This document shows positions 30,277-40,521 of a stretch of 53,459 nucleotides of DNA, in pieces. The stretch's first letter is position 1; every line of letters begins with the position of its first letter. The translations under genes and the position numbers were made by a program. The stretch spans positions 1 to 53,459 of the forward strand of contig JAIBDW010000003.1 of NCBI GenBank assembly GCA_024686035.1, given 5' to 3'. The notes under the pieces are model-generated. The model had not been told where the DNA came from. It saw only the letters and a program-made list of their open reading frames with translations, and searched no databases. The DNA is from Oceanospirillaceae bacterium (GTDB lineage Bacteria > Pseudomonadota > Gammaproteobacteria > Pseudomonadales > Balneatricaceae).

Positions 30277-32847
30277 CTAACAATCGAGTAGTGTTTGCAT
30301 TTTATAAACCAGCTCTAGTGCTTGGCGAGGCGTGAGCTCATCTGCTGTATTCGCCTGAAGAAGGGATTCAATGGGATGAGGTAGTTCGCTAAATAAGTCT
30401 GTTTGTGGTGATTGAAGAACTTTTTGTGGTGTGCTTTGCTGCTCACTTTGCTCTAGGGATTGAAGTTTTTTCGCCGCTTCACTAATCACTTCCCGCGGCA
30501 CCCCAGCTAATTTTGCGACTTGTAGGCCATAACTTTTATTTGCAGGCCCTGGTAAAACTTTGTGCATAAAAATGATATTGTCGTCATGTTCTGTGGCGTC
30601 TAAATGGACATTTGTTACCTGGGGTAATTGCTTTGATAGCTGCGTCATTTCAAAATAGTGTGTGGCAAAAAGGGTCAAGGCGCCTATGTCTCTAGCTAAA
30701 TTTAGGGCGCAGGACCAAGCCAAAGAAAGTCCGTCAAACGTGCTTGTTCCACGACCCACTTCGTCCATTAACACAAGGCTTTGAGCACTTGCGTTATTAA
30801 GTATGTTAGCTGTCTCGGTCATCTCTACCATAAAGGTTGAGCGCCCTCCTGCAAGGTCATCACTACTACCCATACGTGTAAACACTCGATCTACAATACC
30901 AACGGTAGCAGAAGCTGCAGGCACGTAAGAGCCTATTTGGGCCATGATCACAATGAGTGCAATCTGCCTCATGTAGGTAGACTTACCACCCATATTGGGG
31001 CCTGTAATCATCATCATGCTAGCGTCATTTGTGAGAATGGTGTCATTGGCGACAAAAGGAATTGTAATCAGTTGTTCAACAACCAGGTGGCGGCCTTGAT
31101 TAATATTGATACCAGGACTAGAAGTCAATTTAGGTTTGCTAAGATCCAAAGTGAGCGCTCGCTCGCTCAGACAGCACAGTACGTCAAATTCACTAATGCC
31201 ATCTGCTGCGCATTGTAGTTTACTCAGGTGCGTAGCAAGCTTTTCAATGAGGGCCTCATATAGCTCTTTCTCTCTTGCCAAACTGCGGCTCTTACTGCTT
31301 AAAGCTTTGTCCTCGAAAGCCTTAAGTTCTGGCGTAATGAACCTCTCGGCATTTTTTAATGTCTGACGACGAAGGTATTCCGCAGGGGCTTGGTCAGACT
31401 GTAGTCTGCTTATCTCAATATAATAACCATGTACCCGGTTGTAGCCGACCTTTAAGGTGGATAGTCCAGTTCTTTTTCGTTCTTGAATTTCTAAATCAAG
31501 TAAAAATTGGCCTGCGTTTTGACTCAGCCCACGTAACTCATCTAACTGGGCGTCGTAACCGTCTGCAATCACGCCACCGTCTCTGATAATAACAGGCGGA
31601 TTTTCGGTAATGGCAGCAGCTAACAAGCTAACAATATCTGGAAACTCATTGATGTCGGCTGCAAGCGATAGCGCTTTTGGAGTGTCCAGCGTGCCTAGCA
31701 ACGTTTGGATGCTAGGCAAAGTACTTAGGCTGACACCAAGGCGTGACAAATCTCGTGGGCGCGCTGATCTTAGGGCAACACGAGCAAGAATTCGTTCCAT
31801 GTCGCCTATGGGTTTGAGGCATTGTTGAAAGTCTTCAGGGTGGTTAGAAGCAATCACTTGGCTGATAAACGATTGTCTTTGCAAAAGCACTGAGATGTCT
31901 CGTAAGGGGTTGTTGAGCCAACGACGTAAAAGCCGGCCTCCCATCGGGGTCGCTGTTGTATCCAAAGCAGCAGCCAAAGTAAATTGATCACCTCCTTGTA
32001 TGTTATGATCGATTTCCAAATTTTTTCTACTGGGACCATCTAAAATAAGGGTATCTTGCGGTAGCTCTACTTGTAAATTACGTAGATGTGGCAAGTCACC
32101 TTTTTGCGATTCCTTGGCGTAATTTAATAAGCATCCCGCAGCGCAAATCGCAGCGCTCATTGAATCGCACCCAAAGCCACTTAAGTCACGGGTGTTGAAC
32201 TGGCTACAAAGTAATCTTAAAGCGGTGTCGTAAGTAAAATGCCAACTGGGTTGTGATTTACGACAACCCCATTCTTGAATGTGGTCAATCACGTCGCTAG
32301 TCTCTTCAAAAAGAAGCTCTACTGGCCTTAATCGCTGAAGCTGTGTTTGAAGTTGCTCAGCCGTGCTAGCTTCGACCAAGGTAAAGCGGCCGCTACTCAT
32401 GTCTAAACTTGCTACGCCGTAAGTGCCATGGAGTTGGCATACCGCACTAAGTAAGTGATCACAAGATGAGTCCATTAACGCTTCGTCTGTGAGGGTGCCA
32501 GGAGTCACCACACGTACCACTTGTCTATCTACTGGGCCTTTACTTGTGGCAGGGTCGCCAATTTGTTCGGCGACGGCAACGCAGCGCCCCGCTTTCACTA
32601 TTTTGGCAATATAACCTTCAGCTGCATGGTAAGGGATGCCACACATTGGAATAGGCTGGCCGGCAGATTGCCCGCGCGAGGTTAAAGAAATATCAAGTAA
32701 TTGTGAGGCTTCTTTAGCATCCTCATAGAACATTTCGTAAAAATCGCCCATACGATAAAATACTAAATCATTAGGATGGTCTTGCTTAATACCCAAAAAC
32801 TGCTGCATCATAGGCGTGTGGTTGCTAAATTTGCTAGAGATTGCCAT
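30277..32847 (-). CDS. mutS: DNA mismatch repair protein MutS
   Basis: Recognises mismatches and starts methyl-directed repair. The mismatch-wedge motif F-x-E appears as GDFYEMF (residues about 37-43). The ATPase has Walker [15 protein letters not shown] (about residue 615), Walker [17 protein letters not shown] and the composite site helix [11 protein letters not shown]. Length 856 compares with 853. It begins 177 bp from the divergent pncC ATG, so both promoters should be in that gap. fdxA, which often lies between rpoS and mutS in pseudomonads, is absent. Confidence 0.98.
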   Translation of the reverse strand: MAISSKFSNHTPMMQQFLGIKQDHPNDLVFYRMGDFYEMFYEDAKEASQLLDISLTSRGQSAGQPIPMCGIPYHAAEGYIAKIVKAGRCVAVAEQIGDPATSKGPVDRQVVRVVTPGTLTDEALMDSSCDHLLSAVCQLHGTYGVASLDMSSGRFTLVEASTAEQLQTQLQRLRPVELLFEETSDVIDHIQEWGCRKSQPSWHFTYDTALRLLCSQFNTRDLSGFGCDSMSAAICAAGCLLNYAKESQKGDLPHLRNLQVELPQDTLILDGPSRKNLEIDHNIQGGDQFTLAAALDTTATPMGGRLLRRWLNNPLRDISVLLQRQSFISQVIASNHPEDFQQCLKPIGDMERILARVALRSARPRDLSRLGVSLSTLPSIQTLLGTLDTPKALSLAADINEFPDIVSLLAAAITENPPVIIRDGGVIADGYDAQLDELRGLSQNAGQFLLDLEIQERKRTGLSTLKVGYNRVHGYYIEISRLQSDQAPAEYLRRQTLKNAERFITPELKAFEDKALSSKSRSLAREKELYEALIEKLATHLSKLQCAADGISEFDVLCCLSERALTLDLSKPKLTSSPGININQGRHLVVEQLITIPFVANDTILTNDASMMMITGPNMGGKSTYMRQIALIVIMAQIGSYVPAASATVGIVDRVFTRMGSSDDLAGGRSTFMVEMTETANILNNASAQSLVLMDEVGRGTSTFDGLSLAWSCALNLARDIGALTLFATHYFEMTQLSKQLPQVTNVHLDATEHDDNIIFMHKVLPGPANKSYGLQVAKLAGVPREVISEAAKKLQSLEQSEQQSTPQKVLQSPQTDLFSELPHPIESLLQANTADELTPRQALELVYKMQTLLDC

Positions 32848-33024
32848 GAAAAATATCCTGCGGGTAAAAGGCTAGGTTAAGAAGCTATAGTACTAGAAGC
32901 TGGCTAACACGAGCAATTTAAACTTATGCATACTTGTGCTTAAGCATACCCAGGCCAGACTAATTTGAGACACAATCATCCTCGACAATGGTCAATACGT
33001 TAGTTGTCCAATGGTAATCTAATT

Positions 33025-33561
33025 ATGCACAATAACTTAGTTCAAGTTAGCACCCAAAAAGCTGAAAAAGAGTTTAAGCAAGGCACTCACTTGGCATCTG
33101 AAGTTGCAAGGCTTTTAGTGGATAAAGGTCTAACCTTAGCTACGGCCGAATCATGCACTGGTGGAGCAATCGGGGCTCTTTTGACCGCGCAAGCAGGAAG
33201 CTCAAGTTGGTTTAATGGCGGCGTAATTAGTTATAGTAATAATGCCAAAATAAACTTGCTGGGTGTGCCAAAAGATATCATCCATAAACATGGCGCAGTG
33301 AGTCAGGAAGTGGTTGAACACATGGCTATTGGAGGCTGTGCGGCTTTAAAGTCATCCATGTGTGTTGCAGTGACTGGAGTTGCAGGGCCAAGTGGTGGAA
33401 CCCCTGCTAAGCCTGTCGGCACTGTTTGGATAGCATGGTGCACTGATGGTGTTGTGGTAAAAAGTCAGGTATTCCAATTTCCTGGAAATCGACAAGCTGT
33501 TCAAACTGCGACGGTTCACATGGCTCTAAAAGAAGTGATTAACTGCTTATTAGAGGATTGA
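33025..33561 (+). CDS. pncC: Nicotinamide-nucleotide amidase (CinA C-terminal domain)
   Basis: Hydrolyses nicotinamide mononucleotide to nicotinate mononucleotide in NAD recycling. Single-domain CinA protein: ATAESCTGGAIGALLT (residues about 37-52), SYSNNAKINLLGV, and the conserved VTGVAGPSGGTPAKPVGTVWIA split near residue 115-136. Length 178 from the ATG at 33025; an in-frame TTG at 33004 is possible but has no binding site. Adjacent to recA, the usual cinA-recA-recX layout. Confidence 0.93.
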   Translation: MHNNLVQVSTQKAEKEFKQGTHLASEVARLLVDKGLTLATAESCTGGAIGALLTAQAGSSSWFNGGVISYSNNAKINLLGVPKDIIHKHGAVSQEVVEHMAIGGCAALKSSMCVAVTGVAGPSGGTPAKPVGTVWIAWCTDGVVVKSQVFQFPGNRQAVQTATVHMALKEVINCLLED

Positions 33562-33572
33562 TGGATTAGGCC

Positions 33573-33600
33573 TTGCACTTTTTTTCAGGTGTGGTTTAAT
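33573..33600 (+). promoter_or_regulatory. recA promoter
   Basis: TTGCAC (33573-33578) and TTTAAT (33595-33600) with 16-bp spacing, just ahead of two LexA boxes, so repressor binding would block the start site. Confidence 0.65.
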
Positions 33601-33601
33601 A

Positions 33602-33617
33602 CTGTACATACAGACAG
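33602..33617 (+). promoter_or_regulatory. LexA box 1 of recA
   Basis: CTGT-N8-ACAG (CTGTACATACAGACAG), matching the gammaproteobacterial SOS consensus core exactly and flanked by TA before and TT after as in strong boxes. It starts two bases after the -10. Confidence 0.88.
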
Positions 33618-33620
33618 TTA

Positions 33621-33636
33621 CTGTATGTAACTACAG
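33621..33636 (+). promoter_or_regulatory. LexA box 2 of recA
   Basis: A second exact CTGT-N8-ACAG core (CTGTATGTAACTACAG), 19 bp after the first measured start to start, so two LexA dimers could bind almost two helical turns apart. Confidence 0.85.
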
Positions 33637-33696
33637 TGCTAAAAATGAAAGATGTTGGTTTTAAGCCACAACAGTTCAAAATATAAGGTGAACCCC

Positions 33697-34731
33697 ATGG
33701 ATGCAAATAAACAAAAAGCCCTCGATGCAGCACTAGGTCAAATCGAACGTCAATTTGGTAAGGGTGCAGTAATGCGCATGGGTGATCAGCCGCGTGAAGC
33801 TATACCGGCAGTATCAACCGGTTCTCTTGGTTTAGATATTGCTTTGGGCATAGGTGGCTTGCCGTTTGGACGTATTTGCGAAATCTATGGTCCTGAGTCT
33901 TCTGGTAAAACTACGCTTACATTGCAGGTCATTGCTGAAGCTCAAAAAATTGGTAAGACGTGTGCTTTTGTTGATGCAGAGCACGCATTAGATCCTGGCT
34001 ATGCAGAAAAGCTAGGTGTTAATGTAGATGACTTATTAGTGAGTCAACCAGACACTGGCGAACAAGCGCTTGAAATCACAGATATGCTGGTACGCTCTAA
34101 TGCAGTTGATGTGATCATTGTAGACTCAGTCGCTGCGCTGACCCCCAAGGCAGAAATTGAAGGCGAAATGGGCGATCACCATGTAGGGCTGCAAGCGCGT
34201 TTATTATCTCAAGCCATGCGTAAAATCACAGGTAACATTAAGAATGCTAACTGCTTGGTTATCTTTATTAACCAAATTCGCATGAAAATTGGTGTGATGT
34301 TTGGCAGTCCAGAAACCACTACTGGGGGTAATGCCTTGAAATTCTATTCTTCGGTACGTTTAGATATTCGACGCATAGGCGCAGTAAAGCATGGCGATGA
34401 AATCGTGGGTAATGAAACACGAGTGAAGGTCGTGAAAAATAAAGTGGCTTCGCCCTTTAAGCAGGCTGAGTTCCAAATTATATACGGTAAGGGTATTTTC
34501 CGTATGGGTGAAATCATTGACCTAGGCGTTAAGCAAGGTTTGGTTGATAAAGCGGGTGCTTGGTATGCTTATAAAGGCGATAAAATAGGGCAAGGTAAAG
34601 CCAATGCGTCACAGTACCTACTAGATCATCCAGAGATTGGCCAAGAAATTGAGCTGCAAATCAGAGAGGCTCTTTTGAGCATTCCCAAAGCTGAAAAAGC
34701 AGATGATGTGGTCACACCACTTACATTTTAA
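33697..34731 (+). CDS. recA: Recombinase RecA
   Basis: Forms the filament on single-stranded DNA for homologous recombination and triggers LexA self-cleavage. [19 protein letters not shown] begins the family core; Walker [10 protein letters not shown] is at residues about 67-75, the LexA coprotease/DNA loops are in [13 protein letters not shown] and [20 protein letters not shown] (loop L2, here broken across residues 195-215). Length 344 compares with 353. The ATG at 33697 has AAGGTG 6 nt upstream; an upstream in-frame start would add 15 unrelated residues and lie past the LexA boxes. Confidence 0.98.
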   Translation: MDANKQKALDAALGQIERQFGKGAVMRMGDQPREAIPAVSTGSLGLDIALGIGGLPFGRICEIYGPESSGKTTLTLQVIAEAQKIGKTCAFVDAEHALDPGYAEKLGVNVDDLLVSQPDTGEQALEITDMLVRSNAVDVIIVDSVAALTPKAEIEGEMGDHHVGLQARLLSQAMRKITGNIKNANCLVIFINQIRMKIGVMFGSPETTTGGNALKFYSSVRLDIRRIGAVKHGDEIVGNETRVKVVKNKVASPFKQAEFQIIYGKGIFRMGEIIDLGVKQGLVDKAGAWYAYKGDKIGQGKANASQYLLDHPEIGQEIELQIREALLSIPKAEKADDVVTPLTF

Positions 34732-34755
34732 GTTCAAGTATTAGTTTGATTGGTT

Positions 34756-35253
34756 ATGAAAAAGCCAGTTTTGGTTGAAGGGATTGAAAAACAAACTGCG
34801 GCTTTGCGTTATAAAGCCATTGGTTTGTTGGCTCGCCGCGAGCAGTCGCGACATGAGCTGCAACGAAAGTTGCACATCAAGGCCGTAGAAAATGACTGGC
34901 GAGTTGATTTAGAGACTTTACTTGATGATCTTTGCCGATTGGGTCTGCAATCAGACCAGCGCTTTGCCGAGGTGTTGGTGCGATCCAAAGCTAACTCAGG
35001 TTATGGCCCTTCCCGTCTTTACCAGTGGGGCCTTCAATATGGCTTAGACCGTTAGCTTGTTCACCAGCAATTGCTTGAACAAAGCTTTGATTGGTTTGAA
35101 AAAGCACTGCAGCAAAAGCGCAAACATTTCGGCCATGCTCTAGCAACTGATCTAAAAGATAGGGCAAAACAAGCCAAGTATTTATATCAACGTGGCTTTG
35201 CTCAAGAGCAAATTTACTATGCTTTAGACGCCCATCCAGACGAACATTTGTAA
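34756..35253 (+). pseudogene. recX: RecA regulator RecX interrupted by an in-frame amber codon
   Basis: RecX inhibits and remodels RecA filaments. From ATG 34756 the frame runs 99 codons, hits TAG at 35053-35055, then stays open in the same frame to TAA at 35251-35253. Joined, the reading is about 165 residues, the size of E. coli RecX (166), and both halves look like RecX: LLARREQSRHELQRKL and SGYGPSRLYQW before the stop, and a three-helix tail KDRAKQAKYLYQRGFAQEQI after it. The stop replaces one residue (Glu or Gln expected) after GLDR. No start codon with a binding site lies near the second half. A nonsense pseudogene or a sequencing error are the simplest readings; a truncated N-terminal product is possible. 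Confidence 0.85.
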
Positions 35254-35380
35254 GACTGTTCAATTATATGCAAAAAATTCTAATAATAGCTTCATTTCAG
35301 GCGTAAATTGCCAGCAATGGTCGAAAGCTATTAGTGGTTCAGTATATACTTACACTTTTGTGTTTACAGTGAGACTGATC

Positions 35381-38017
35381 ATGAAGATCGCGGCTATCCG
35401 TCAGGCATTTCTTAATTATTATCAAGACTTAGATCACCAAATTGTGCCTAGTAGTTCTTTGGTGCCCGGTAACGATGCCACCTTGTTATTTACCAATGCA
35501 GGAATGGTTCAGTTTAAAGATCTTTTTCTAGGGGACGAAGAGCGTTCATATAAGCGTGCAGTATCTTCTCAGCGATGTGTTCGTGCAGGTGGTAAACATA
35601 ACGACTTAGAAAATGTAGGCTACACAGCTCGTCATCACACCTTCTTTGAAATGTTGGGAAATTTCAGCTTTGGCGACTATTTTAAGCAAGATGCGATAAA
35701 GTTTGCCTGGAATTTTTTAACCGTAGAACTGGGACTTCCTGAAGAAAGGCTATGGGTTACTGTGCACCATAGTGACACTGAAGCCGAAAAGATCTGGTTT
35801 GAAGAAATTGGCATCAACCAGCAACGTTTCTCCCGCCTTGATGAGGATAATTTTTGGTCTATGGGCGATACGGGTCCATGTGGTCCTTGTTCTGAAATAT
35901 TTTATGATCATGGCGAAGATATCTGGGGTGGCCCTCCGGGCACTCCCGAAGAGGATGGTGACCGTTATATAGAAATTTGGAACATGGTGTTCATGCAGTT
36001 TAACCGTGATTCAAATGGCGATATGACGCCTTTGCCAAAGCAATCAATAGATACAGGTATGGGCCTAGAGCGCATTGCTGCGATTCTTCAAAATGTGCAT
36101 TCAAACTATGAAATTGACCTATTCCAACACCTATTGAAGGCAACTGCACAGGTGATCGGTACAGATGACATGGAAAGCAAATCACTGCGCGTGATTGCGG
36201 ACCATATTCGCTCTGTGTCTTTTTTGATTTTGGATGGTGTGATGCCCTCTAATGAAGGTAGAGGCTATGTATTACGTCGTATCATGCGACGTGCAATAAG
36301 ACATGGCAACAAACTGGGTGCTCAAGGCAGTTTTTTCAATAAATTGGTGGCGCCGTTAGTGATAGAGATGGGCGAAGCCTATCCAGATCTTGCAGCTGCT
36401 AAGGCAACCATTGAAAAAGTCATTGCCAAAGAGGAGGTTCAATTCGTTAAAACCTTGGATCAGGGAATGCGAATTTTAGAGCAGGACTTAAATAAACTCA
36501 GTGGTACAACTATTCCTGGCGAAACTATTTTCAAACTCTACGACACTTATGGCTTTCCTGTAGATCTTACGGGAGATATCGCTCGAGAACGTAATTTAGA
36601 AATGGATATTAGTGGTTTTGAAAGCGCAATGGAACAGCAGCGTATTCGTGCGCGTTCGGCAAGCAGCTTTTCTGTTGACTATAGTCATAAACTTGATCTG
36701 GCGGGTCAAACGCGGTTTGAGGGTTACGATAAACTCAGTCATACAGCAAAAGTACTAGCCATGATCACCGACGGTGAGTTAAGGGAACACATAAGCACAC
36801 CTGGTAACCTGCAGTTAGTGTTGGACAGTACGTCTTTTTATGCTGAGTCAGGTGGACAAACTGGAGACCATGGCACCATTGAATGGGACGGCGGTTGCTT
36901 TAAAGTGACCGATACACTTAAGCAAGGCAATCACTTTGTACATCATGGCGAACTTACCCTAGGTAGTCTCCAAGTAGGTGATGCAGTTACAACGATAGTG
37001 AGTGCCCACGCGCGTAGTGATTCTGCAAAAAACCACTCAGCAACACACTTACTTCACGAAGCGATGCGTCGTGTTTTAGGTGATCACGTCATACAAAAAG
37101 GCTCTTTAGTTGACCCACACAAACTCAGATTTGATTTTTGCCACACACAACCTGTGTCTGCTGATGAATTGGCAATGATTGAGTCGATGGTTAACCAAGA
37201 GATTCGTGATAATACCCCAGTGGGTGTCAAAAACATGCCCATAGACGAAGCTAAAGCCGCTGGTGCAATGGCGCTTTTTGGTGAGAAATATGGAGAGCAA
37301 GTCCGAGTAGTGACCATGGGCACTGTCGCTGTTCATGAACAAGAAAGTGTTAATCTAAAAACGGATATCTTCTCTTTGGAATTGTGCGGTGGAACACATG
37401 TTGAACGCACTGGGGATATAGGCGCATTTGTTATTATTTCCGAATCTGGCGTGGCTTCTGGCGTAAGGCGCGTCGAGGCACTCACAGGAGCTGCAGCGAG
37501 CCAATGGCTTGCGTCTACCTGCACGACACTTGCCGCTGTATCTGGATTAGTGAAATCTAGTCGCGAACAAGTGACGGAAAAGGTGCAAAGTATCATCGAA
37601 AAAAATCGCCTGCTAGAACGTGAGTTAGACCAGCTCAAAGCTAAGATGGCTGCTTCCCAAGGGTCAGATGTACTTTCTCAAGTACAAGAGGTGAGCGGTA
37701 TAAAAGTATTGATCACCAAGTTGGAGGGTGTTGATCCTAAGTCGTTACGCGATGCCATGGATCAGCTGCGCAACCAAATCGGTTCAGGTGTGGTTATGCT
37801 TGCAGTCGCACAAGGCGATAAAGCTAGCATTGTAGCGGGTGTGACAAAGGATGTAACTGACAAAATTAAGGCAGGGGATTTGATTCGCCATACGGCCACT
37901 AGTATGTCTGGCAAAGGGGGGGGGAGGCCTGATATGGCCCAAGGTGGTGGTCAAGCTGAAGAATTAGCTATGGCGCTAGAAAGTGCTAAGGCGTGGGTAC
38001 AAGAGCAGCTTGGCTAA
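35381..38017 (+). CDS. alaS: Alanyl-tRNA synthetase
   Basis: Charges tRNA-Ala. The catalytic domain begins [23 protein letters not shown] split at residue 20 and has [10 protein letters not shown] and [17 protein letters not shown] (class II motifs). The editing domain carries the zinc site: [10 protein letters not shown] (HxxxH, about residue 556) and [10 protein letters not shown]. The C-Ala domain closes it with [14 protein letters not shown]. Length 878 compares with 876. ATG 35381 gives the family N-terminus [10 protein letters not shown]; the longer in-frame version lacks support. It heads the alaS-lysC-csrA block. Confidence 0.98.
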   Translation: MKIAAIRQAFLNYYQDLDHQIVPSSSLVPGNDATLLFTNAGMVQFKDLFLGDEERSYKRAVSSQRCVRAGGKHNDLENVGYTARHHTFFEMLGNFSFGDYFKQDAIKFAWNFLTVELGLPEERLWVTVHHSDTEAEKIWFEEIGINQQRFSRLDEDNFWSMGDTGPCGPCSEIFYDHGEDIWGGPPGTPEEDGDRYIEIWNMVFMQFNRDSNGDMTPLPKQSIDTGMGLERIAAILQNVHSNYEIDLFQHLLKATAQVIGTDDMESKSLRVIADHIRSVSFLILDGVMPSNEGRGYVLRRIMRRAIRHGNKLGAQGSFFNKLVAPLVIEMGEAYPDLAAAKATIEKVIAKEEVQFVKTLDQGMRILEQDLNKLSGTTIPGETIFKLYDTYGFPVDLTGDIARERNLEMDISGFESAMEQQRIRARSASSFSVDYSHKLDLAGQTRFEGYDKLSHTAKVLAMITDGELREHISTPGNLQLVLDSTSFYAESGGQTGDHGTIEWDGGCFKVTDTLKQGNHFVHHGELTLGSLQVGDAVTTIVSAHARSDSAKNHSATHLLHEAMRRVLGDHVIQKGSLVDPHKLRFDFCHTQPVSADELAMIESMVNQEIRDNTPVGVKNMPIDEAKAAGAMALFGEKYGEQVRVVTMGTVAVHEQESVNLKTDIFSLELCGGTHVERTGDIGAFVIISESGVASGVRRVEALTGAAASQWLASTCTTLAAVSGLVKSSREQVTEKVQSIIEKNRLLERELDQLKAKMAASQGSDVLSQVQEVSGIKVLITKLEGVDPKSLRDAMDQLRNQIGSGVVMLAVAQGDKASIVAGVTKDVTDKIKAGDLIRHTATSMSGKGGGRPDMAQGGGQAEELAMALESAKAWVQEQLG

Positions 38018-38080
38018 TATAACTTTGAGTCATTGTAAGATTAAGCCGTAAACTATTTAGATTGTTATTAGGGAATGAAG

Positions 38081-39316
38081 ATGGCGTTGTATGTACAAAA
38101 ATTTGGTGGTACTTCTGTGGGTTCGGTCGAGCGCATTCAGCAAGTGGCCCAAAAAGTAAAAGGCTTTAGAGACCAAGGCCATGACATTGTCGTGGTTGTA
38201 TCAGCTATGAGCGGTGAAACTAATCGTCTCATAGGCATGGCAAATGAGATTCAGTCCAACCCGTTAGCCAGAGAAATGGATGTTCTTGTCTCCACTGGAG
38301 AGCAAGTAACGATTGCGTTGTTATGTATGGCCTTAACCGAGAACAATTGCCCAGCTCGCTCATACACTGGCGCTCAGGTTAAAATTCAAACTGATTCTTC
38401 ACACACTAAAGCGCGCATTCAAAATATTGATGTGGACAACATCCGTAGCGATTTGGATCAAGGTCGTGTAGTGGTTGTAGCGGGTTTTCAGGGCGTTGAT
38501 GATGCTGGGAATATTACTACTCTGGGTCGTGGTGGCTCTGACACGACAGGGGTGGCCCTTGCAGCAGCACTAAAAGCGGACGAGTGCCAAATATATACAG
38601 ATGTGGATGGTGTCTATACTACTGACCCAAGAGTGGTCGATAGTGCCCAACGCCTTTCAGAAATTACCTTTGAAGAAATGTTGGAAATGGCCAGTCTAGG
38701 ATCAAAGGTTTTACAGATACGTGCAGTAGAATTTGCGGGCAAATATAATGTACCACTTCGAGTGCTGCATAGTTTTAAAGAAGGCCCAGGAACATTGATT
38801 ACAACTGAGAGTGAAAATACCATGGAACAACCTGTTATCTCTGGCATCGCCTTCAATCGCGATGAAGCTAAGCTTACTGTTACAGGTGTGCCTGATGTGC
38901 CTGGTGTGGCATCTAAAATATTAGGCCCCATTAGTGATGCTAATGTAGAAGTAGATATGATTTTACAAAATGTGAGTGCCGAAGGCCTGACAGACTTTAC
39001 CTTTACTGTACATCGCAATGACTATGACCTAGCCTTGGCTACGCTGAAAGCTGTTGCCCAAAACCTTAATGCATCTGGGGCTGTTGGTAGCGAAAAAATC
39101 GCTAAAGTTTCTATTGTAGGAGTGGGAATGCGCTCTCACGCCGGAGTTGCAAGCCGGATGTTTGATAGTTTGGCTAATGAAAATATTAATATCCAGATGA
39201 TTTCGACTTCAGAAATTAAAGTATCTGTGGTGATTGATGAAAAATATTTAGAGCTAGCTGTGCGCGCTTTACATTCTACTTTTGAAATGGATAAGCCACA
39301 AACTATTGAAGAATAG
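38081..39316 (+). CDS. lysC: Aspartate kinase
   Basis: Phosphorylates aspartate, first step toward lysine, threonine, methionine and diaminopimelate. ALYVQKFGGTSVGS (residues 2-15) is the kinase signature; GRGGSDTTGVALAAAL binds substrate. Two C-terminal ACT domains (residues about 265-411) form the allosteric site for lysine and/or threonine. At 411 residues it is a monofunctional class like the Pseudomonas enzyme. AGGGA lies 6 nt before the ATG at 38081; an ATG six bases earlier is too close to that site. Confidence 0.96.
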   Translation: MALYVQKFGGTSVGSVERIQQVAQKVKGFRDQGHDIVVVVSAMSGETNRLIGMANEIQSNPLAREMDVLVSTGEQVTIALLCMALTENNCPARSYTGAQVKIQTDSSHTKARIQNIDVDNIRSDLDQGRVVVVAGFQGVDDAGNITTLGRGGSDTTGVALAAALKADECQIYTDVDGVYTTDPRVVDSAQRLSEITFEEMLEMASLGSKVLQIRAVEFAGKYNVPLRVLHSFKEGPGTLITTESENTMEQPVISGIAFNRDEAKLTVTGVPDVPGVASKILGPISDANVEVDMILQNVSAEGLTDFTFTVHRNDYDLALATLKAVAQNLNASGAVGSEKIAKVSIVGVGMRSHAGVASRMFDSLANENINIQMISTSEIKVSVVIDEKYLELAVRALHSTFEMDKPQTIEE

Positions 39317-39467
39317 TAAATTTACATTTATGATCATTTAATAATGTGGTTTTTCTATATTAGTAAGCCATCATTATCTATGTCGCTAGAAAGCAAGTTG
39401 TGTAGGAATAATTAAGGTGTCGGAAACTGATGGTTGGTTTATCGACCCAATAAAATGGAGCTTTAAT

Positions 39468-39680
39468 ATGTTAATTTTGACTCGACGTGTCGGTGAAACG
39501 TTAATGGTGGGTGATGAAGTTACCGTGACGGTGTTAGGTGTAAAAGGTAATCAAGTTCGGATTGGGGTAAATGCTCCTCGTGACGTAGCCGTCCACCGTG
39601 AAGAGATTTACCAGCGGATTCAAGATGAAAAATCTACTGATGAAAATTTATCTGCGCAAGAACCGATTGAGCATGTATAG
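39468..39680 (+). CDS. csrA: Carbon storage regulator CsrA/RsmA
   Basis: Dimeric RNA-binding protein that blocks or stabilises mRNAs carrying GGA sites. The whole conserved core is present: [18 protein letters not shown], the Arg44 region in [17 protein letters not shown], with Leu4 and Arg44 expected to contact RNA. Length 70 is longer than the usual 61-65 because of an acidic tail after RIQ ([18 protein letters not shown]). GGAG lies 7 nt before the ATG at 39468. Upstream in-frame sequence to 39417 is not conserved. It ends 5 bp from the convergent comF stop. Confidence 0.97.
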   Translation: MLILTRRVGETLMVGDEVTVTVLGVKGNQVRIGVNAPRDVAVHREEIYQRIQDEKSTDENLSAQEPIEHV

Positions 39681-39685
39681 ATTGC

Positions 39686-40453
39686 TCACCAATCAAGTCT
39701 GATATCTTGAGGTTGTGCTCTGGCAACACACCAAACTTGAATATCTAAAGGACCACCCCAAGCGTTAATCATTTGTGTGCTTAATGCTTGGGCAGTGGCT
39801 CCTGTTGTCATAACGTCATCAATAATGGCGATACGGCAAATGCTGTGATCTGCATCTTTAGCAGCGACCTTAAAAATGCCTTTCATTTGCGCCAACCTTT
39901 GCCTGCGGGTTTGCCCTTGTTGGGGTGGCTGGTATTTAGGCCGATGGCACAAATTTGCATTCATCCTCACGTTTAGTAATCGACTTAAATTTGCGCTAAT
40001 GAATTGTGCTTGGTTGAATCCTCGTTGTCTTAACCTGCGCGTGTGTAAAGGCACGGGTATCAGTAATTGTGGCATCACCGCCTTATCTTCTTGCATTATT
40101 GTTGTAATAGTTTCACTTAGGCAAGATGTGAGTAAGCGCCCAGCGGCAAGGTTGCGTTGATGTTTGAATTGATTGATCAGCCCGTTGATAGGGGTAAAAT
40201 AATCAAAAGCGCATATCGTTCTAGTATATGGCGGAGGCTCTTGAAGGCAGTCAAGGCAAATGTGGTGGCCATCTTGCGTGCTTGCCTCTAGAAATGTGGC
40301 GCACACGGAGCATGCGTGTTTATTCCATGGAATATCTAAACGGCACTGTGCGCATAAATTATCTTGATGGTGCGGGTGTTGCCCACAAAGCATGCAGGGC
40401 GGCTGAATAAAACGCTTGATTTGGTTAACTAATGACCAGATGTAAACCTCCAC
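39686..40453 (-). CDS. comF: ComF family phosphoribosyltransferase-like protein
   Basis: Family associated with DNA uptake and use (ComF, also GntX). An N-terminal double zinc ribbon shows four Cys pairs (CMLCG, CAQC, CSVC, CLDC within residues 20-72). The PRPP loop is IAIIDDVMTTGATA (residues about 207-220), with the family block PVPLHTRRLRQRGFNQA before it. Length 255. The GTG start at 40453 has no clear binding site upstream, so the true start is uncertain. It is divergent from bioB, the common arrangement, and its first codons overlap the bioB operator. Confidence 0.9.
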   Translation of the reverse strand: MEVYIWSLVNQIKRFIQPPCMLCGQHPHHQDNLCAQCRLDIPWNKHACSVCATFLEASTQDGHHICLDCLQEPPPYTRTICAFDYFTPINGLINQFKHQRNLAAGRLLTSCLSETITTIMQEDKAVMPQLLIPVPLHTRRLRQRGFNQAQFISANLSRLLNVRMNANLCHRPKYQPPQQGQTRRQRLAQMKGIFKVAAKDADHSICRIAIIDDVMTTGATAQALSTQMINAWGGPLDIQVWCVARAQPQDIRLDW

Positions 40454-40470
40454 AAGTTAATTTGTTGACT
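40441..40470 (+). promoter_or_regulatory. Probable BirA operator of the bio operon
   Basis: TGTAAACC at 40441-40448 is a perfect left half of the BirA operator (TTGTAAACC-N14/15-GGTTTACAA). A degenerate right half, GTTGAC with T on each side, sits at 40463-40470 after 14 bp. It overlaps the bioB -35 hexamer, the expected position for biotin-dependent repression. Confidence 0.55.
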
Positions 40471-40492
40471 AAAAATGCCTAGCTTTTAATAT
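40465..40492 (+). promoter_or_regulatory. bioB promoter
   Basis: TTGACT (40465-40470) and TAATAT (40487-40492), 16-bp spacing, about 30 bp before the bioB ATG. Confidence 0.55.
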
Positions 40493-40521
40493 GCTTGCTG
40501 AACTCTTAAGCTGGCGATTCC

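Noticed and set aside
35071-35253. Separate 60-residue gene downstream of recX
   Set aside because: It is in frame with recX, resembles the RecX C-terminal helices, and has neither a good start nor a ribosome binding site.
39417-39467. In-frame upstream extension of csrA
   Set aside because: Residues before MLILTRR are not part of any CsrA, and GGAG sits correctly before the ATG at 39468.
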